This document shows positions 26,632 through 34,532 of a DNA stretch of 64,000 nucleotides, piece by piece. Where the stretch lies: positions 434,001 through 498,000 of the forward strand of contig NZ_JANFLS010000001.1 of the NCBI RefSeq assembly GCF_024385465.1, read 5' to 3'. The position numbers and the translations under genes are program-made. The notes under the pieces are model-generated. The model made no database searches. It was not told where the DNA came from and saw nothing but the letters and a program-made list of their open reading frames with translations. This DNA is from Arthrobacter sp. zg-Y844 (GTDB lineage Bacteria > Actinomycetota > Actinomycetes > Actinomycetales > Micrococcaceae). Every line of letters begins with the position of its first letter. Positions within the stretch are counted from its first letter, which is position 1.

Positions 26632-26868
26632 AACCCTCCTTCCGGGGAAATAGTGCCGGTGGATCGGGTCCCGAACATAAAAAACGCCCCGGGCAGATGC
26701 ACGGGGCTTCACTCTACGGACACGTTGTTCCGGAGTGCAGTTCGTTCACCTGCGCAGGCCGCCCTATCAAGGGACTTTCGGATGTTTGTCCAACCGGGTT
26801 CCACAGTGGCGGGCTGAAGGTTCAGCCTTACGGTGGGATTGAATGCACATCGACCGACGGTCTTTGGT
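26632..26868 (-). ncRNA. rplJ leader (possible L10 leader)
   Basis: About 237 bases between the candidate promoter and rplJ hold no gene. The 3' part carries a terminator-like hairpin, and upstream bases can form other pairings. In many bacteria L10 binds its own leader to limit rplJL expression. I did not match the sequence to the known L10-leader consensus, so the assignment rests on position and the hairpin. Confidence 0.5.
26679..26707 (-). terminator. Attenuator-like terminator in the rplJ leader
   Basis: On the minus strand GCCCCG (26702-26707) pairs with CGGGGC (26686-26691) around a ten-base loop, followed by G and six T residues (26679-26684). It lies 48 bases before the rplJ start, so full termination would shut off rplJL. 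This suggests regulated read-through. Confidence 0.65.
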
Positions 26869-26874
26869 AGTTCC

Positions 26875-26903
26875 AGAGTACGGGAGATCGGGGCGGGGAA
26901 CAA
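26875..26903 (-). promoter_or_regulatory. Candidate rplJL promoter
   Basis: Minus strand TTGTTC (26898-26903) and TACTCT (26875-26880) with a 17-base spacer. The TAnnnT -10 is good, and the -35 keeps TTG. It lies between the upstream GNAT gene and the leader. Confidence 0.45.
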
Positions 26904-26959
26904 ATCCCGGGGCCGGCGGCAGCTTCAGGCGGATGCCGCACGCGGCCGGCGCCCGGATG

Positions 26960-28039
26960 TCACTCGGCGGACAGCCCCTTTTGCCATTCCCCGGAGTAGC
27001 CGATGGGCCGGAAGCCAAGCCGCTCATTAATGGAGAGCATGTACCGGTTCTCCTCGGCGTTCCAGGTGTAGACCCGGCGTGCTTCGGGCACCGCCTCCCG
27101 GAGCCGGACCAGGTTCGCGGCTTTCAGCAGCATGCCCAGCCGGTTCCCCCGGTGGCCCTCCAGCACCAGGGTGTCATCCTGGTAAACCACGGCAGGGTTG
27201 TTGCGGAAGATTTCCAGGACGGTATGCCCGGCAAGCTCACCCGTCGCGACCTTCCGTGCGGCACTGACCAGGACTTCCGCGTCCATGTCGCGGGCCTGCG
27301 CTTCGGACTCCCGCACCCGTGCTTCGTTCCAGGCTTCCTCCGCCAGCTCCAGTCCCCCCATCGGCGCATCGATGCTCATTTTCTGCCGCAGGAGCGCGTA
27401 GGCATCCACCAGGTCCGCGGGGCACGCCCCGCTCCAGAAGACGAGTTCGTAGTCCGCTCCGGCTGCGGCGCGCGCCTGTTCCAGCACGGCTTCATCATCT
27501 GCAGGGCTTCCCAGCTCCAGCCGGCTGACGCGGTCCACCAGTTCCAGCGAGAAGCCCAACGCGGAAGCGAACAAGGCGGCGGCGTCCTGCGGGACCAGCG
27601 ACGCCGTACCGGCGATCGGTCCCGTCTCATCGGAGAGCAAATGGTCCGTCTCCGCCATGAGCATGCGCCGGTTGTCCGCCGCGGCCAGTTGCTCCGCCGC
27701 GGCGTAGAGCTGCGTTCCGACGCCGCGGCGTCGGGCGGAAGGCGCCACCACAACGTTGACCGTTCCACTGTGGAGGTTGTCCGTAAGCGGCAGGTTGACC
27801 AGGGCTACACCCACGATGTCGGCACCGGCCCGGGCGGCCAGAATCTCCCGCCGGCGCGAGGGAGTACTGCGCCGTCCGGCAAGCTGCGCCTGCGGCGGCC
27901 CGTAAAAGTCGTCATTGCCCCAGAACTCGCGAAGCTGGGCATTCAGCAGTTCAGCAACGGTAATGAAGTCCGCCGCGCCGGGTGCGTCCAGGGCGGGCGG
28001 GACGGCAATCGGTTCGATGGAAACGGGCGGCTGTGTCAT
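26960..28039 (-). CDS. GNAT-family N-acetyltransferase, two-domain
   Basis: 359 residues. The N-terminal GNAT domain (about 20-185) has the acetyl-CoA loop VVVAPSARRRGVGTQLY. The C-terminal half contains a second GNAT-like fold with LEGHRGNRLGMLLKAANL, and ends NERLGFRPIGYSGEWQK. I chose ATG at 28039 because AGGA lies eight bases upstream. The substrate is unknown. It sits between rplKA and rplJL on the same strand, splitting the usual L11-L1-L10-L12 cluster, and is isolated by a terminator upstream. Confidence 0.8.
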   Translation of the reverse strand: MTQPPVSIEPIAVPPALDAPGAADFITVAELLNAQLREFWGNDDFYGPPQAQLAGRRSTPSRRREILAARAGADIVGVALVNLPLTDNLHSGTVNVVVAPSARRRGVGTQLYAAAEQLAAADNRRMLMAETDHLLSDETGPIAGTASLVPQDAAALFASALGFSLELVDRVSRLELGSPADDEAVLEQARAAAGADYELVFWSGACPADLVDAYALLRQKMSIDAPMGGLELAEEAWNEARVRESEAQARDMDAEVLVSAARKVATGELAGHTVLEIFRNNPAVVYQDDTLVLEGHRGNRLGMLLKAANLVRLREAVPEARRVYTWNAEENRYMLSINERLGFRPIGYSGEWQKGLSAE

Positions 28040-28106
28040 GGCACACATCCTGCCGCACGCGGCCCCGGGCTCCAAAACCGAATCGGGATGCACACCGGCC
28101 GGACAC

Positions 28107-28144
28107 AAAAGAGCGGCCGCAGCAAAGGCTGCGGCCGCTCTTTT
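28107..28144. terminator. Terminator after rplA
   Basis: Stem AAAAGAGCGGCCGCAGC (28107-28123) pairs with 28128-28144 around an AAAG loop. The minus strand ends with TTTTGTG, so it terminates rplKA about 29 bases after the rplA stop. It would also stop plus-strand transcripts. Confidence 0.85.
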
Positions 28145-28172
28145 AGGGAAAATCCCCGGGTACTACTGCTGA

Positions 28173-28880
28173 CTATGCGTCGGCGAGAACCTTGGTGACG
28201 TTGGGGTCAACGCTGATGCTCGGGCCGAACGTGGTGGACACGGTCGCCTTGGAGATGTAGCGGCCCTTGGCTGCCGACGGCTTGAGGCGAAGGACCTCTT
28301 CCAGAGCTGCTGCGTAGTTCTCAGCCAGCTTCTGGGCGTCGAAGGACACCTTGCCGATGATGAAGTGCAGGTTGGAGTGCTTGTCGACGCGGAAGTCGAT
28401 CTTGCCACCCTTGATGTCCGTGACGGCCTTGGCCACGTTCGGGGTAACCGTACCGGTCTTCGGGTTCGGCATGAGGTTACGCGGGCCGAGCACGCGGCCC
28501 AGGCGGCCGACCTTGCCCATCATGTCCGGGGTAGCCACTGCGGCGTCGAAGTCGGTCCAGCCTGCTGCAACCTTTTCGATCATGTCGTCGGAACCAACGA
28601 AGTCGGCGCCGGCAGCGATTGCTGCTTCAGCCTTCTCGCCGGTCGCGAAAACGAGGACGCGGGCCGTCTTGCCGGTGCCGTGGGGCAGGTTGACCGTGCC
28701 GCGGACCATCTGGTCAGCCTTACGGGGGTCAACGCCCAGGCGGAAAGCCACCTCAACGGTTGCGTCGAACTTGGAAGGATTGGTGTCCTTCGCCAGCTCT
28801 ACAGCCTCGACCGGTGCGTACAGCTTGTCCGCATCGATCTTGGCTGCAGCTGCTTCATATGCTTTGCTGCGCTTTGCCAT
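28173..28880 (-). CDS. rplA: 50S ribosomal protein L1
   Basis: 235 residues, normal for L1. Binds 23S rRNA at the L1 stalk and, in many bacteria, represses its own operon. The conserved [21 protein letters not shown] block is at about 122-142. Start is ATG at 28880. It follows rplK by 113 bases. Confidence 0.98.
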   Translation of the reverse strand: MAKRSKAYEAAAAKIDADKLYAPVEAVELAKDTNPSKFDATVEVAFRLGVDPRKADQMVRGTVNLPHGTGKTARVLVFATGEKAEAAIAAGADFVGSDDMIEKVAAGWTDFDAAVATPDMMGKVGRLGRVLGPRNLMPNPKTGTVTPNVAKAVTDIKGGKIDFRVDKHSNLHFIIGKVSFDAQKLAENYAAALEEVLRLKPSAAKGRYISKATVSTTFGPSISVDPNVTKVLADA

Positions 28881-28993
28881 CTGCTTTTTCTCCTTGTGCA
28901 GTTGTGGTCTGTCGGACCGCGCCGGGCCCTGCCACGCGCCGTCGCCCGTCAGGGGCGGCGGCAGTTATGTGAATGTGAAACGAGTACGGGGAC

Positions 28994-29425
28994 TTAGCCC
29001 TGTACCGTGATGCCCATCGAACGGGCGGTGCCGGCGATGATCTTGGCAGCTGCCTGGACATCGTTGGCGTTGAGGTCTTCCATCTTCATGGTGGCGATCT
29101 CTTCGACCTGTGCCTGGGTCAGGTTGGCAACCTTGGTGGTGTGCGGGGTTGCGGAACCCTTGGCGACACCGGCAGCCTTCTTGATCAGCTGTGCAGCCGG
29201 AGGAGTCTTCGTGATGAAGGTGAAGGAACGGTCTTCGTAGACGGTGATTTCCACCGGGATAACGTTGCCGCGCTGGGATTCCGTTGCAGCGTTGTACGCC
29301 TTGCAGAATTCCATGATGTTGACACCGTGCTGGCCAAGTGCCGGACCAATCGGAGGAGCCGGGTTGGCGGCACCTGCGTTGATCTGCAGCTTGATGAGGC
29401 CGGTGACCTTTTTCTTGGGGGCCAT
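28994..29425 (-). CDS. rplK: 50S ribosomal protein L11
   Basis: 143 residues. The N-terminal proline-rich segment [19 protein letters not shown], the thiostrepton/GTPase-centre part, is intact. The C-terminal rRNA-binding domain follows. Start is ATG at 29425 with AAGGA upstream. First of the rplKA pair, 129 bases after nusG. Confidence 0.98.
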   Translation of the reverse strand: MAPKKKVTGLIKLQINAGAANPAPPIGPALGQHGVNIMEFCKAYNAATESQRGNVIPVEITVYEDRSFTFITKTPPAAQLIKKAAGVAKGSATPHTTKVANLTQAQVEEIATMKMEDLNANDVQAAAKIIAGTARSMGITVQG

Positions 29426-29483
29426 GAAAGGGTCCTTCTCTAAATTATGTTCCCGAAGGACAGGAGCGTCCGTCCGGGGCGGT

Positions 29484-29504
29484 GGCCGCCATGGCTTGGC
29501 GGCC
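29484..29504 (-). other. Stem-loop in the rplK leader
   Basis: Eight-bp stem (29484-29491 with 29497-29504) with a five-base loop between nusG and rplK. L1 regulates rplKA by binding leader RNA in several bacteria, and this spacer is where such a site would be. I did not identify the L1 consensus. Confidence 0.3.
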
Positions 29505-29554
29505 GGACGCTGCCTGCAGGTTAAAGCGGACCTGCGGACAGCGAAATCTGAAAG

Positions 29555-30328
29555 CTACTGGAGCTTGGTGACCTGGCCGAAGCCGAGGGTCACAGGTGTC
29601 TCGCGCTCGAAGATGGTCACGAGGACCACCAGCTGCTGGGACTCGGGCTTGATCTCCGAGATGGTGGCCTGGAGCGTCTCGAACGGGCCTTCGTTGACCG
29701 TTACGGGCTCGCCGACCTCGAAGTCAACGGCAATGTTGGAGGACTGCTGCTGTGCAGGCTTGCCGGCCTCGGTCTTCGGGGAGACGATCGTGTGCTCGAG
29801 CATCGAGTACACCTCGGACAGGCTCAGAGGAGTCGGGTTGTGGGCATTGCCCACGAAGCCGGTGACGCCGGGGGTGTGCCGGACAACGCCCCAGGACTCG
29901 TCGGTGAGGTTCATGCGCACCAGGACGTAACCGGGAATGCGGACGCGGTTGACGATCTTCCGCGTGGTGTTCTTGATCTCGACGACTTCTTCCATCGGGA
30001 CCTGGATTTCGAAGATGTCCTCTTCCATGTCCAGGGTCTGGATGCGGGTCTCAAGGTTGGACTTCACGCGGTTTTCATAGCCGGCGTAGGAGTGGATGAC
30101 GTACCAGTCACCCTCCTGGCGGCGCAGCTTTGCCTTGAAGGCAACAGCCGGATCTTCCTCGGGCTCAGCGTCTTCTGCGGAATCGGCAGCCTCTTCGGCT
30201 GCGTTTTCTTCGTCTGCCGAAGCATCAACAGCAGCGGGCGCCTCGTCGACGTCGGCTGCGGTCATCTGATCCTCGGTATCCAGATCAGCGTTGTCATTGA
30301 TCTGTGATTCGAGTTCTTGCTCGGACAC
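29555..30328 (-). CDS. nusG: Transcription termination/antitermination factor NusG
   Basis: 257 residues. The first 70 residues form a highly acidic Glu/Ala/Asp-rich extension, common in Actinobacteria. The NGN domain follows ([15 protein letters not shown] at about 76-90 to about 190) and then the KOW domain ([19 protein letters not shown]). Start is GTG at 30328 with AGGA six bases upstream. It binds RNA polymerase and couples it to Rho or the ribosome. It follows secE. Confidence 0.97.
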   Translation of the reverse strand: MSEQELESQINDNADLDTEDQMTAADVDEAPAAVDASADEENAAEEAADSAEDAEPEEDPAVAFKAKLRRQEGDWYVIHSYAGYENRVKSNLETRIQTLDMEEDIFEIQVPMEEVVEIKNTTRKIVNRVRIPGYVLVRMNLTDESWGVVRHTPGVTGFVGNAHNPTPLSLSEVYSMLEHTIVSPKTEAGKPAQQQSSNIAVDFEVGEPVTVNEGPFETLQATISEIKPESQQLVVLVTIFERETPVTLGFGQVTKLQ

Positions 30329-30426
30329 GTAGATTCCTGCTTTCTTCTTCAGAGCACTATCGGGTTTGTCACTAGCTCATGGTCTCCGGTTCCACGCCCA
30401 ACGGGGGGGGAACCTTAGGTCTCTGG

Positions 30427-30708
30427 CTAGCTTTCGCCGCCGCCCGAGCCGAAGATCCACAGTGCGCCCCTGCCAAAGGCAAAGTCGAGAGCCGTAACGA
30501 TAAGCATCATCACCATCACGAACGCGAGGACAACGAGCGTGTACCTCAGCAGTTCCTTGCGGGTGGGGGTGACCACCTTTTTCAGCTCGGCAATCACCTG
30601 GCGCAGGAAGAGAGCGATACCGGCGAAGAACCCGCGCTTCTTGGGCCCGCTGGAGGGGTGTCCCTTGGAGCTGCTGGCAGCTGTCTCGGTCACCTTCGCC
30701 TCACTCAT
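30427..30708 (-). CDS. secE: Preprotein translocase subunit SecE
   Basis: 93 residues with one membrane helix (about 55-78, YTLVVLAFVMVMMLIVTAL) after the conserved amphipathic segment VIAELKKVVTPTRKELL. It clamps SecY in the Sec translocon. ATG at 30708 was chosen by homology to family length; an ATG 14 codons upstream is possible, and neither has a strong ribosome site. The gene lies directly after tRNA-Trp, and a G8 run (30403-30410) separates it from nusG. Confidence 0.93.
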   Translation of the reverse strand: MSEAKVTETAASSSKGHPSSGPKKRGFFAGIALFLRQVIAELKKVVTPTRKELLRYTLVVLAFVMVMMLIVTALDFAFGRGALWIFGSGGGES

Positions 30709-30792
30709 CTGTGTCGGTTCACAATCGCAGCAAGCGCTGGGACTGCTCATTCCATGAAGGACTGCTGAGCTGCCGGAAATGACAGTTCTGCG

Positions 30793-30865
30793 CAGGGCAG
30801 ACAGGACTCGAACCTGCAACCTGCGGTTTTGGAGACCGCTGCGCTACCAATTGCGCCACTACCCT
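30793..30865 (-). tRNA. trpT: tRNA-Trp (CCA)
   Basis: 73 bases fold as a cloverleaf on the minus strand: acceptor AGGGTAG with CTGCCCT (one G-U), anticodon loop CTCCAAA giving CCA, T-loop TTCGAGT, discriminator G. It is followed 84 bases later by secE, the classic actinobacterial trpT-secE-nusG order. Confidence 0.96.
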
Positions 30866-30893
30866 ATGGAGGAAAACTCACCCTACCGCCACC

Positions 30894-30899
30894 ATTGTA
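30894..30899 (-). promoter_or_regulatory. -10 element of tRNA-Trp-secE-nusG
   Basis: TACAAT on the minus strand lies about 29 bases before the tRNA 5' end, matching five of six consensus positions. No convincing -35 was found. Confidence 0.45.
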
Positions 30900-31138
30900 G
30901 CCGTAACGAACGGAAGACTATTTCCCCGACCGAAAGGCACAAAGCAGCGTGGTGTGCTCAACCACCGAAGAACCAGTCTACGCAAACTTTTCCGTCCCGT
31001 CGAACCGGGGCTTCTCCGCCCCGTGCCGTGCCGACCTGCAGCCGGGATTCCAAGCGCCTAAACTGGGGAACGCCGCCGTCGTCCGGCAGGACCGACGCGG
31101 CAAACGTTAGCCGCCGCCACACACCAGACGGGAATCCC

Positions 31139-32359
31139 ATGTCTTCCACCGGCCGTATTTCAGAGCGCATCGCTTCCATTGCCGAGTCCGCAACCCTCGC
31201 AGTGGATGCCAAGGCCAAGGCATTAAAGGCCGCCGGGCGCCCGGTGATTGGTTTCGGCGCGGGCGAACCGGACTTCCCCACCCCGGGCTACATCGTCGAC
31301 GCCGCCGTCGACGCCGCCCGCCAGCCGCGTTTCCACCGCTACTCCCCCGCCGGCGGGCTCCCTGAGCTCAAGAAGGCGATTGCTGCCAAGACCCTGCGGG
31401 ACTCCGGCTACGCCGTTGACCCCGCCCACGTCCTGGTCACCAACGGCGGCAAGCAGGCCGTCTACGAATCCTTCGCTACGCTGCTGAACCCGGGCGACGA
31501 AGTCCTGGTTCCCACCCCGTACTGGACCACGTACCCGGAAGCCATCCGGCTCGCCGGCGGTGTCCCGGTAGAGGTTTTCGCCGGCCCGGAGCAGGGCTAC
31601 CTGGTGAGCGTCGAGCAGCTTGAGGCAGCCCGCACCGGGGCCACCAAGGTCCTGCTCTTCGTTTCCCCGTCCAACCCCACCGGCGCCGTATATCCTCCGG
31701 AACAGGTCGCCGAAATCGGCCGCTGGGCGGCAGAACACGGACTGTGGGTCATCACGGATGAAATCTACGAGCACCTGACCTACGACGGCGTCCCCTTCAC
31801 CTCGATCGCCACCGCGGCCCCGGAGCTGGGCGACAAGGTCGTGGTGCTGAACGGCGTAGCCAAGACCTACGCCATGACCGGCTGGCGGGTCGGCTGGATG
31901 ATCGCGGCCGCTGACGTCATCAAGGCCGCCACCAACCTGCAGTCCCACCTGTCCTCCAACGTGTCCAACGTGTCGCAGATGGCCGCCCTGGCCGCCGTGT
32001 CCGGACCCCTGACGGCCGTGGATGAAATGAAGCAGGCCTTCGACCGCCGCCGCCGCGCCATGGTGTCGGCCCTCAACGCCATCGACGGCGTCGAATGCCC
32101 CATGCCCGAAGGCGCGTTCTACGCCTATGCAGACGTCCGCGGCCTGCTTGGGCGCGAGTTCCCGGGCAAGGAAGGCCCGGTCCGGCCGCAGACGTCCGCC
32201 GAGCTGGCGGCACTGATCCTCGACACCGTCGAAGTTGCCGTGGTTCCCGGTGAAGCGTTCGGCCCCTCGGGCTACCTCCGCCTCTCCTACGCCCTGGGCG
32301 ACGAAGACCTCGCCACCGGGATGGAGCGCCTGCAGGACTTCCTCGGCAAGGGCCGGTAG
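31139..32359 (+). CDS. PLP-dependent aminotransferase (aspartate aminotransferase group)
   Basis: 406 residues, fold-type I class I/II. The PLP lysine is in [17 protein letters not shown] (about 240-255), upstream [10 protein letters not shown] and [10 protein letters not shown] bind the cofactor, and the RLSYA Arg binds the substrate carboxylate. It is closest in pattern to AspC of Actinobacteria, which often neighbours secE. Start is ATG at 31139 ([14 protein letters not shown]) with GACGGGAA upstream. A TAAACT at 31059-31064 may be the -10. Confidence 0.88.
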   Translation: MSSTGRISERIASIAESATLAVDAKAKALKAAGRPVIGFGAGEPDFPTPGYIVDAAVDAARQPRFHRYSPAGGLPELKKAIAAKTLRDSGYAVDPAHVLVTNGGKQAVYESFATLLNPGDEVLVPTPYWTTYPEAIRLAGGVPVEVFAGPEQGYLVSVEQLEAARTGATKVLLFVSPSNPTGAVYPPEQVAEIGRWAAEHGLWVITDEIYEHLTYDGVPFTSIATAAPELGDKVVVLNGVAKTYAMTGWRVGWMIAAADVIKAATNLQSHLSSNVSNVSQMAALAAVSGPLTAVDEMKQAFDRRRRAMVSALNAIDGVECPMPEGAFYAYADVRGLLGREFPGKEGPVRPQTSAELAALILDTVEVAVVPGEAFGPSGYLRLSYALGDEDLATGMERLQDFLGKGR

Positions 32360-32365
32360 GGGCTG

Positions 32366-33028
32366 CTAGAGCAGGCGGCGGTCCGCGGCCCAGCGGGTGA
32401 GCTCGTGGCGTGAGGACAGCTGGAGCTTGCGCAGCACCGAGGAGACGTGGGTTTCCACCGTCTTCACGGAAATGAACAGCTCGCGGGCCACCTCCTTGTA
32501 GCTGTAGCCGCGGGCGATCAGCCGCATGACCTCGAGCTCACGGGCCGAGAGGCGGTCCAGTTCGTCATCCACTGCGGCCACGCTCGCCGTGCCGAAGGCG
32601 TCCAGCACGAATCCCGCCAGGCGCGGCGAGAACACCGCGTCGCCGCCGGCCACCCGCAGGACGGCATCGGAAATCTCCGGACCCGAAATGGTCTTGGTGA
32701 CGTAGCCGCGCGCACCGGCCCGGATGACCGTGACCACGTCTTCGGCGGCATCGGAGACGCTCAGCGCCAGGAAACGGGTCACCCCGAGCAGCCCGGCGCA
32801 CCCCGCCAGCACTTCGGCGCCTCCGCCGCCGTTGCCGCCGGGCAGGTGGACATCGAGGAGGACGACGGCGGGACGCCGGGCCGTGATCGCGGCAACCGCG
32901 GTTTCGACGCTGTCCGCTTCCGCCACCACGTTGATGCGGGCGTCGAGGTCCGCGCGGAGGCCGGAGCGGAAGATGGCATGGTCATCAACCACGACGACGT
33001 CGATCGGCGGCGAGGGGTGGACCGTCAT
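32366..33028 (-). CDS. NarL/LuxR-type response regulator
   Basis: 220 residues. The receiver domain (about 8-130) has the DD pair in VVVVDDHAIF and the phosphorylation Asp in VVLLDVHLPGG. The LuxR helix-turn-helix is at about 155-215 (LSARELEVMRLIARGYSYKEVA). Start is ATG at 33028, overlapping the kinase stop by four bases, so it is the kinase's partner. Probable target: the TCAGGG array in the divergent promoter upstream of the kinase. Confidence 0.93.
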   Translation of the reverse strand: MTVHPSPPIDVVVVDDHAIFRSGLRADLDARINVVAEADSVETAVAAITARRPAVVLLDVHLPGGNGGGGAEVLAGCAGLLGVTRFLALSVSDAAEDVVTVIRAGARGYVTKTISGPEISDAVLRVAGGDAVFSPRLAGFVLDAFGTASVAAVDDELDRLSARELEVMRLIARGYSYKEVARELFISVKTVETHVSSVLRKLQLSSRHELTRWAADRRLL

Positions 33029-34398
33029 TGGGGTTGTGCTCCGTTGCTCGATACGCGGTTGTCCGTCGAGGGAATCTTCTGTGGTGCGCCGGCATGGGCC
33101 GTGCTGCCGTTGCCCGTGCTGTTCGCCGCGCCGGGTACGTCGTCACGGGCACCGTTTTCCGTGCCTTTCGGCAGCGGCAGCACCAGCCGGACCTCGGTGC
33201 CGTCGGCAGTGCTGCGGATGGCCGCACTGCCTCCTGCACGCCGCATCCTTCCGATGATGGACCCCCGCACGCCGATCCGGTCAGCAGGCACAGCGTCCAG
33301 GTCGAATCCGGAGCCGCGGTCCCGCACGAAGACTTCAAGCTGCTCCGGCCTGCATTCAACATAGACCGAAACCGTGCCGCCGGCATGCTGGGCGGCGTTC
33401 AGCATGGCAGCCCGTGTAGCGGAGGCCAAGGCTTCGGTCCGCTCATCCAGTGCGGCATCCGAGACTGCCACCAGCTCAATCGGGTGGCCGTAGGCGTCCT
33501 CGATTTCTGCTGCAATCCGGCGCATGCATTCCACGAGGTGGTCTTCGGCCCGGGCACGGTCGGAATACAACCACTGCCTCAGCTCCCTTTCCTGGGCGCG
33601 GGCGAGGCGGATGACGTCCTGCTCGGAACCGGCGCGCTTCTGGATCAGGGCCAGGGTCTGCAGGACCGAGTCATGCAGGTGGGCCGCAATTTCGGCCCGC
33701 TCGGTCTGCCGAATCCGTCCGGACCGCTCGGCTTCCAGGTCCCGCCAGTGCTTAATCGCCCACGGAGTGAACACCAGTGCCACGCCGGCCAACACGGCAG
33801 CGGACGCCAACAGCCCCGACATCAGGACATCCCAGCTCACTGCGCCCGAGACCACCACCAGCACGCCGGCGACCACCAGCAGCAGGCCCGCCGCCAGGCG
33901 GATCATGCCCGAGGCCCGGTCGGCTCCGGCGCTGTTCATCAGCCCCGCCCGCCGGCTCTCGTCCAGCTGCGTCCAGGCCAACACCGCACCGCCGGCGATG
34001 GCGGCGACCGGAACAAACAAGCCCCAGTTCAGGTCGGCGCCCAACCGCTGGGCAATAAAGGCAGCTGCCACCAGGAGCAGGGCAATGCCCGCCGCAACCT
34101 CCCGCTGCCCGGTCTTACCCGGCTGCCGGGCGGGAACGGCCCCTTCGCGAAGCTGCCTCGCATAGTTCTCGGCGATGCTGCGCGGGTTGGCGGATACCTG
34201 TTCCTTCTTCTCCTGCTCCTCCTGGGTCGGAACCATGATCCACAGCCATCCGTAGAGGATGAACCCGCTTCCAGCGCCAAGCACCAGCACGGCCATGACG
34301 ATCCGGGTCAGCTTCACGGGCCAGCCCAAGTGCGCGGCCAGCCCGGCGCAGACGCCGGCAATGATCCGTTCGCGGGGACGCACCAAGGGTTCTCTCAT
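33025..34398 (-). CDS. PspC-domain sensor histidine kinase
   Basis: 457 residues. A PspC domain (about 5-60, RPRERIIAGVCAGLAAHLGW) is followed by five or six membrane segments (to about 220), then a HisKA_3 dimerisation domain with the phosphorylated His in HLHDSVLQT and an HATPase domain with N box MLNAAQHAGG and GIRGSI-like G box (GVRGSIIGRM). I used ATG at 34398; a TTG at 34410 would add four residues. The last 50 residues are low complexity. Domain order matches the LiaS/DesK-type kinases of envelope stress in Actinobacteria. Confidence 0.9.
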   Translation of the reverse strand: MREPLVRPRERIIAGVCAGLAAHLGWPVKLTRIVMAVLVLGAGSGFILYGWLWIMVPTQEEQEKKEQVSANPRSIAENYARQLREGAVPARQPGKTGQREVAAGIALLLVAAAFIAQRLGADLNWGLFVPVAAIAGGAVLAWTQLDESRRAGLMNSAGADRASGMIRLAAGLLLVVAGVLVVVSGAVSWDVLMSGLLASAAVLAGVALVFTPWAIKHWRDLEAERSGRIRQTERAEIAAHLHDSVLQTLALIQKRAGSEQDVIRLARAQERELRQWLYSDRARAEDHLVECMRRIAAEIEDAYGHPIELVAVSDAALDERTEALASATRAAMLNAAQHAGGTVSVYVECRPEQLEVFVRDRGSGFDLDAVPADRIGVRGSIIGRMRRAGGSAAIRSTADGTEVRLVLPLPKGTENGARDDVPGAANSTGNGSTAHAGAPQKIPSTDNRVSSNGAQPQ

Positions 34399-34435
34399 GG
34401 ACCTATCCAAACACGGGGAAGCCGCCGGGCACCGG

Positions 34436-34498
34436 CCCTGACGGCAATAATTCCTTTTCTTCAGGGGCCGTTCAGGGGCGGGTCAGGGTAGTCCCTGA
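34436..34498. promoter_or_regulatory. Phased TCAGGG/CCCTGA array between the kinase and PspC genes
   Basis: Five half-sites occur in 63 bases: CCCTGA (34436-34441), TCAGGG at 34461-34466, 34472-34477 and 34483-34488, and CCCTGA at 34493-34498. The three direct repeats lie in consecutive 11-bp units, one helical turn apart, and the last forms TCAGGG-TAGT-CCCTGA, a perfect inverted repeat. The position between divergent operons fits an operator of the LuxR-type regulator encoded alongside. Confidence 0.6.
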
Positions 34499-34532
34499 TG
34501 CAGTATGGCTGCGGCCGGAGAAGACTGGAGAC

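Noticed and set aside
30403-30410. Run of eight G residues between secE and nusG as phase-variable switch
   Set aside because: It lies outside coding sequence and next to essential genes. There is no reason to expect selection for switching, and it may be no more than a spacer in a GGTTCC...GGAACC hairpin.
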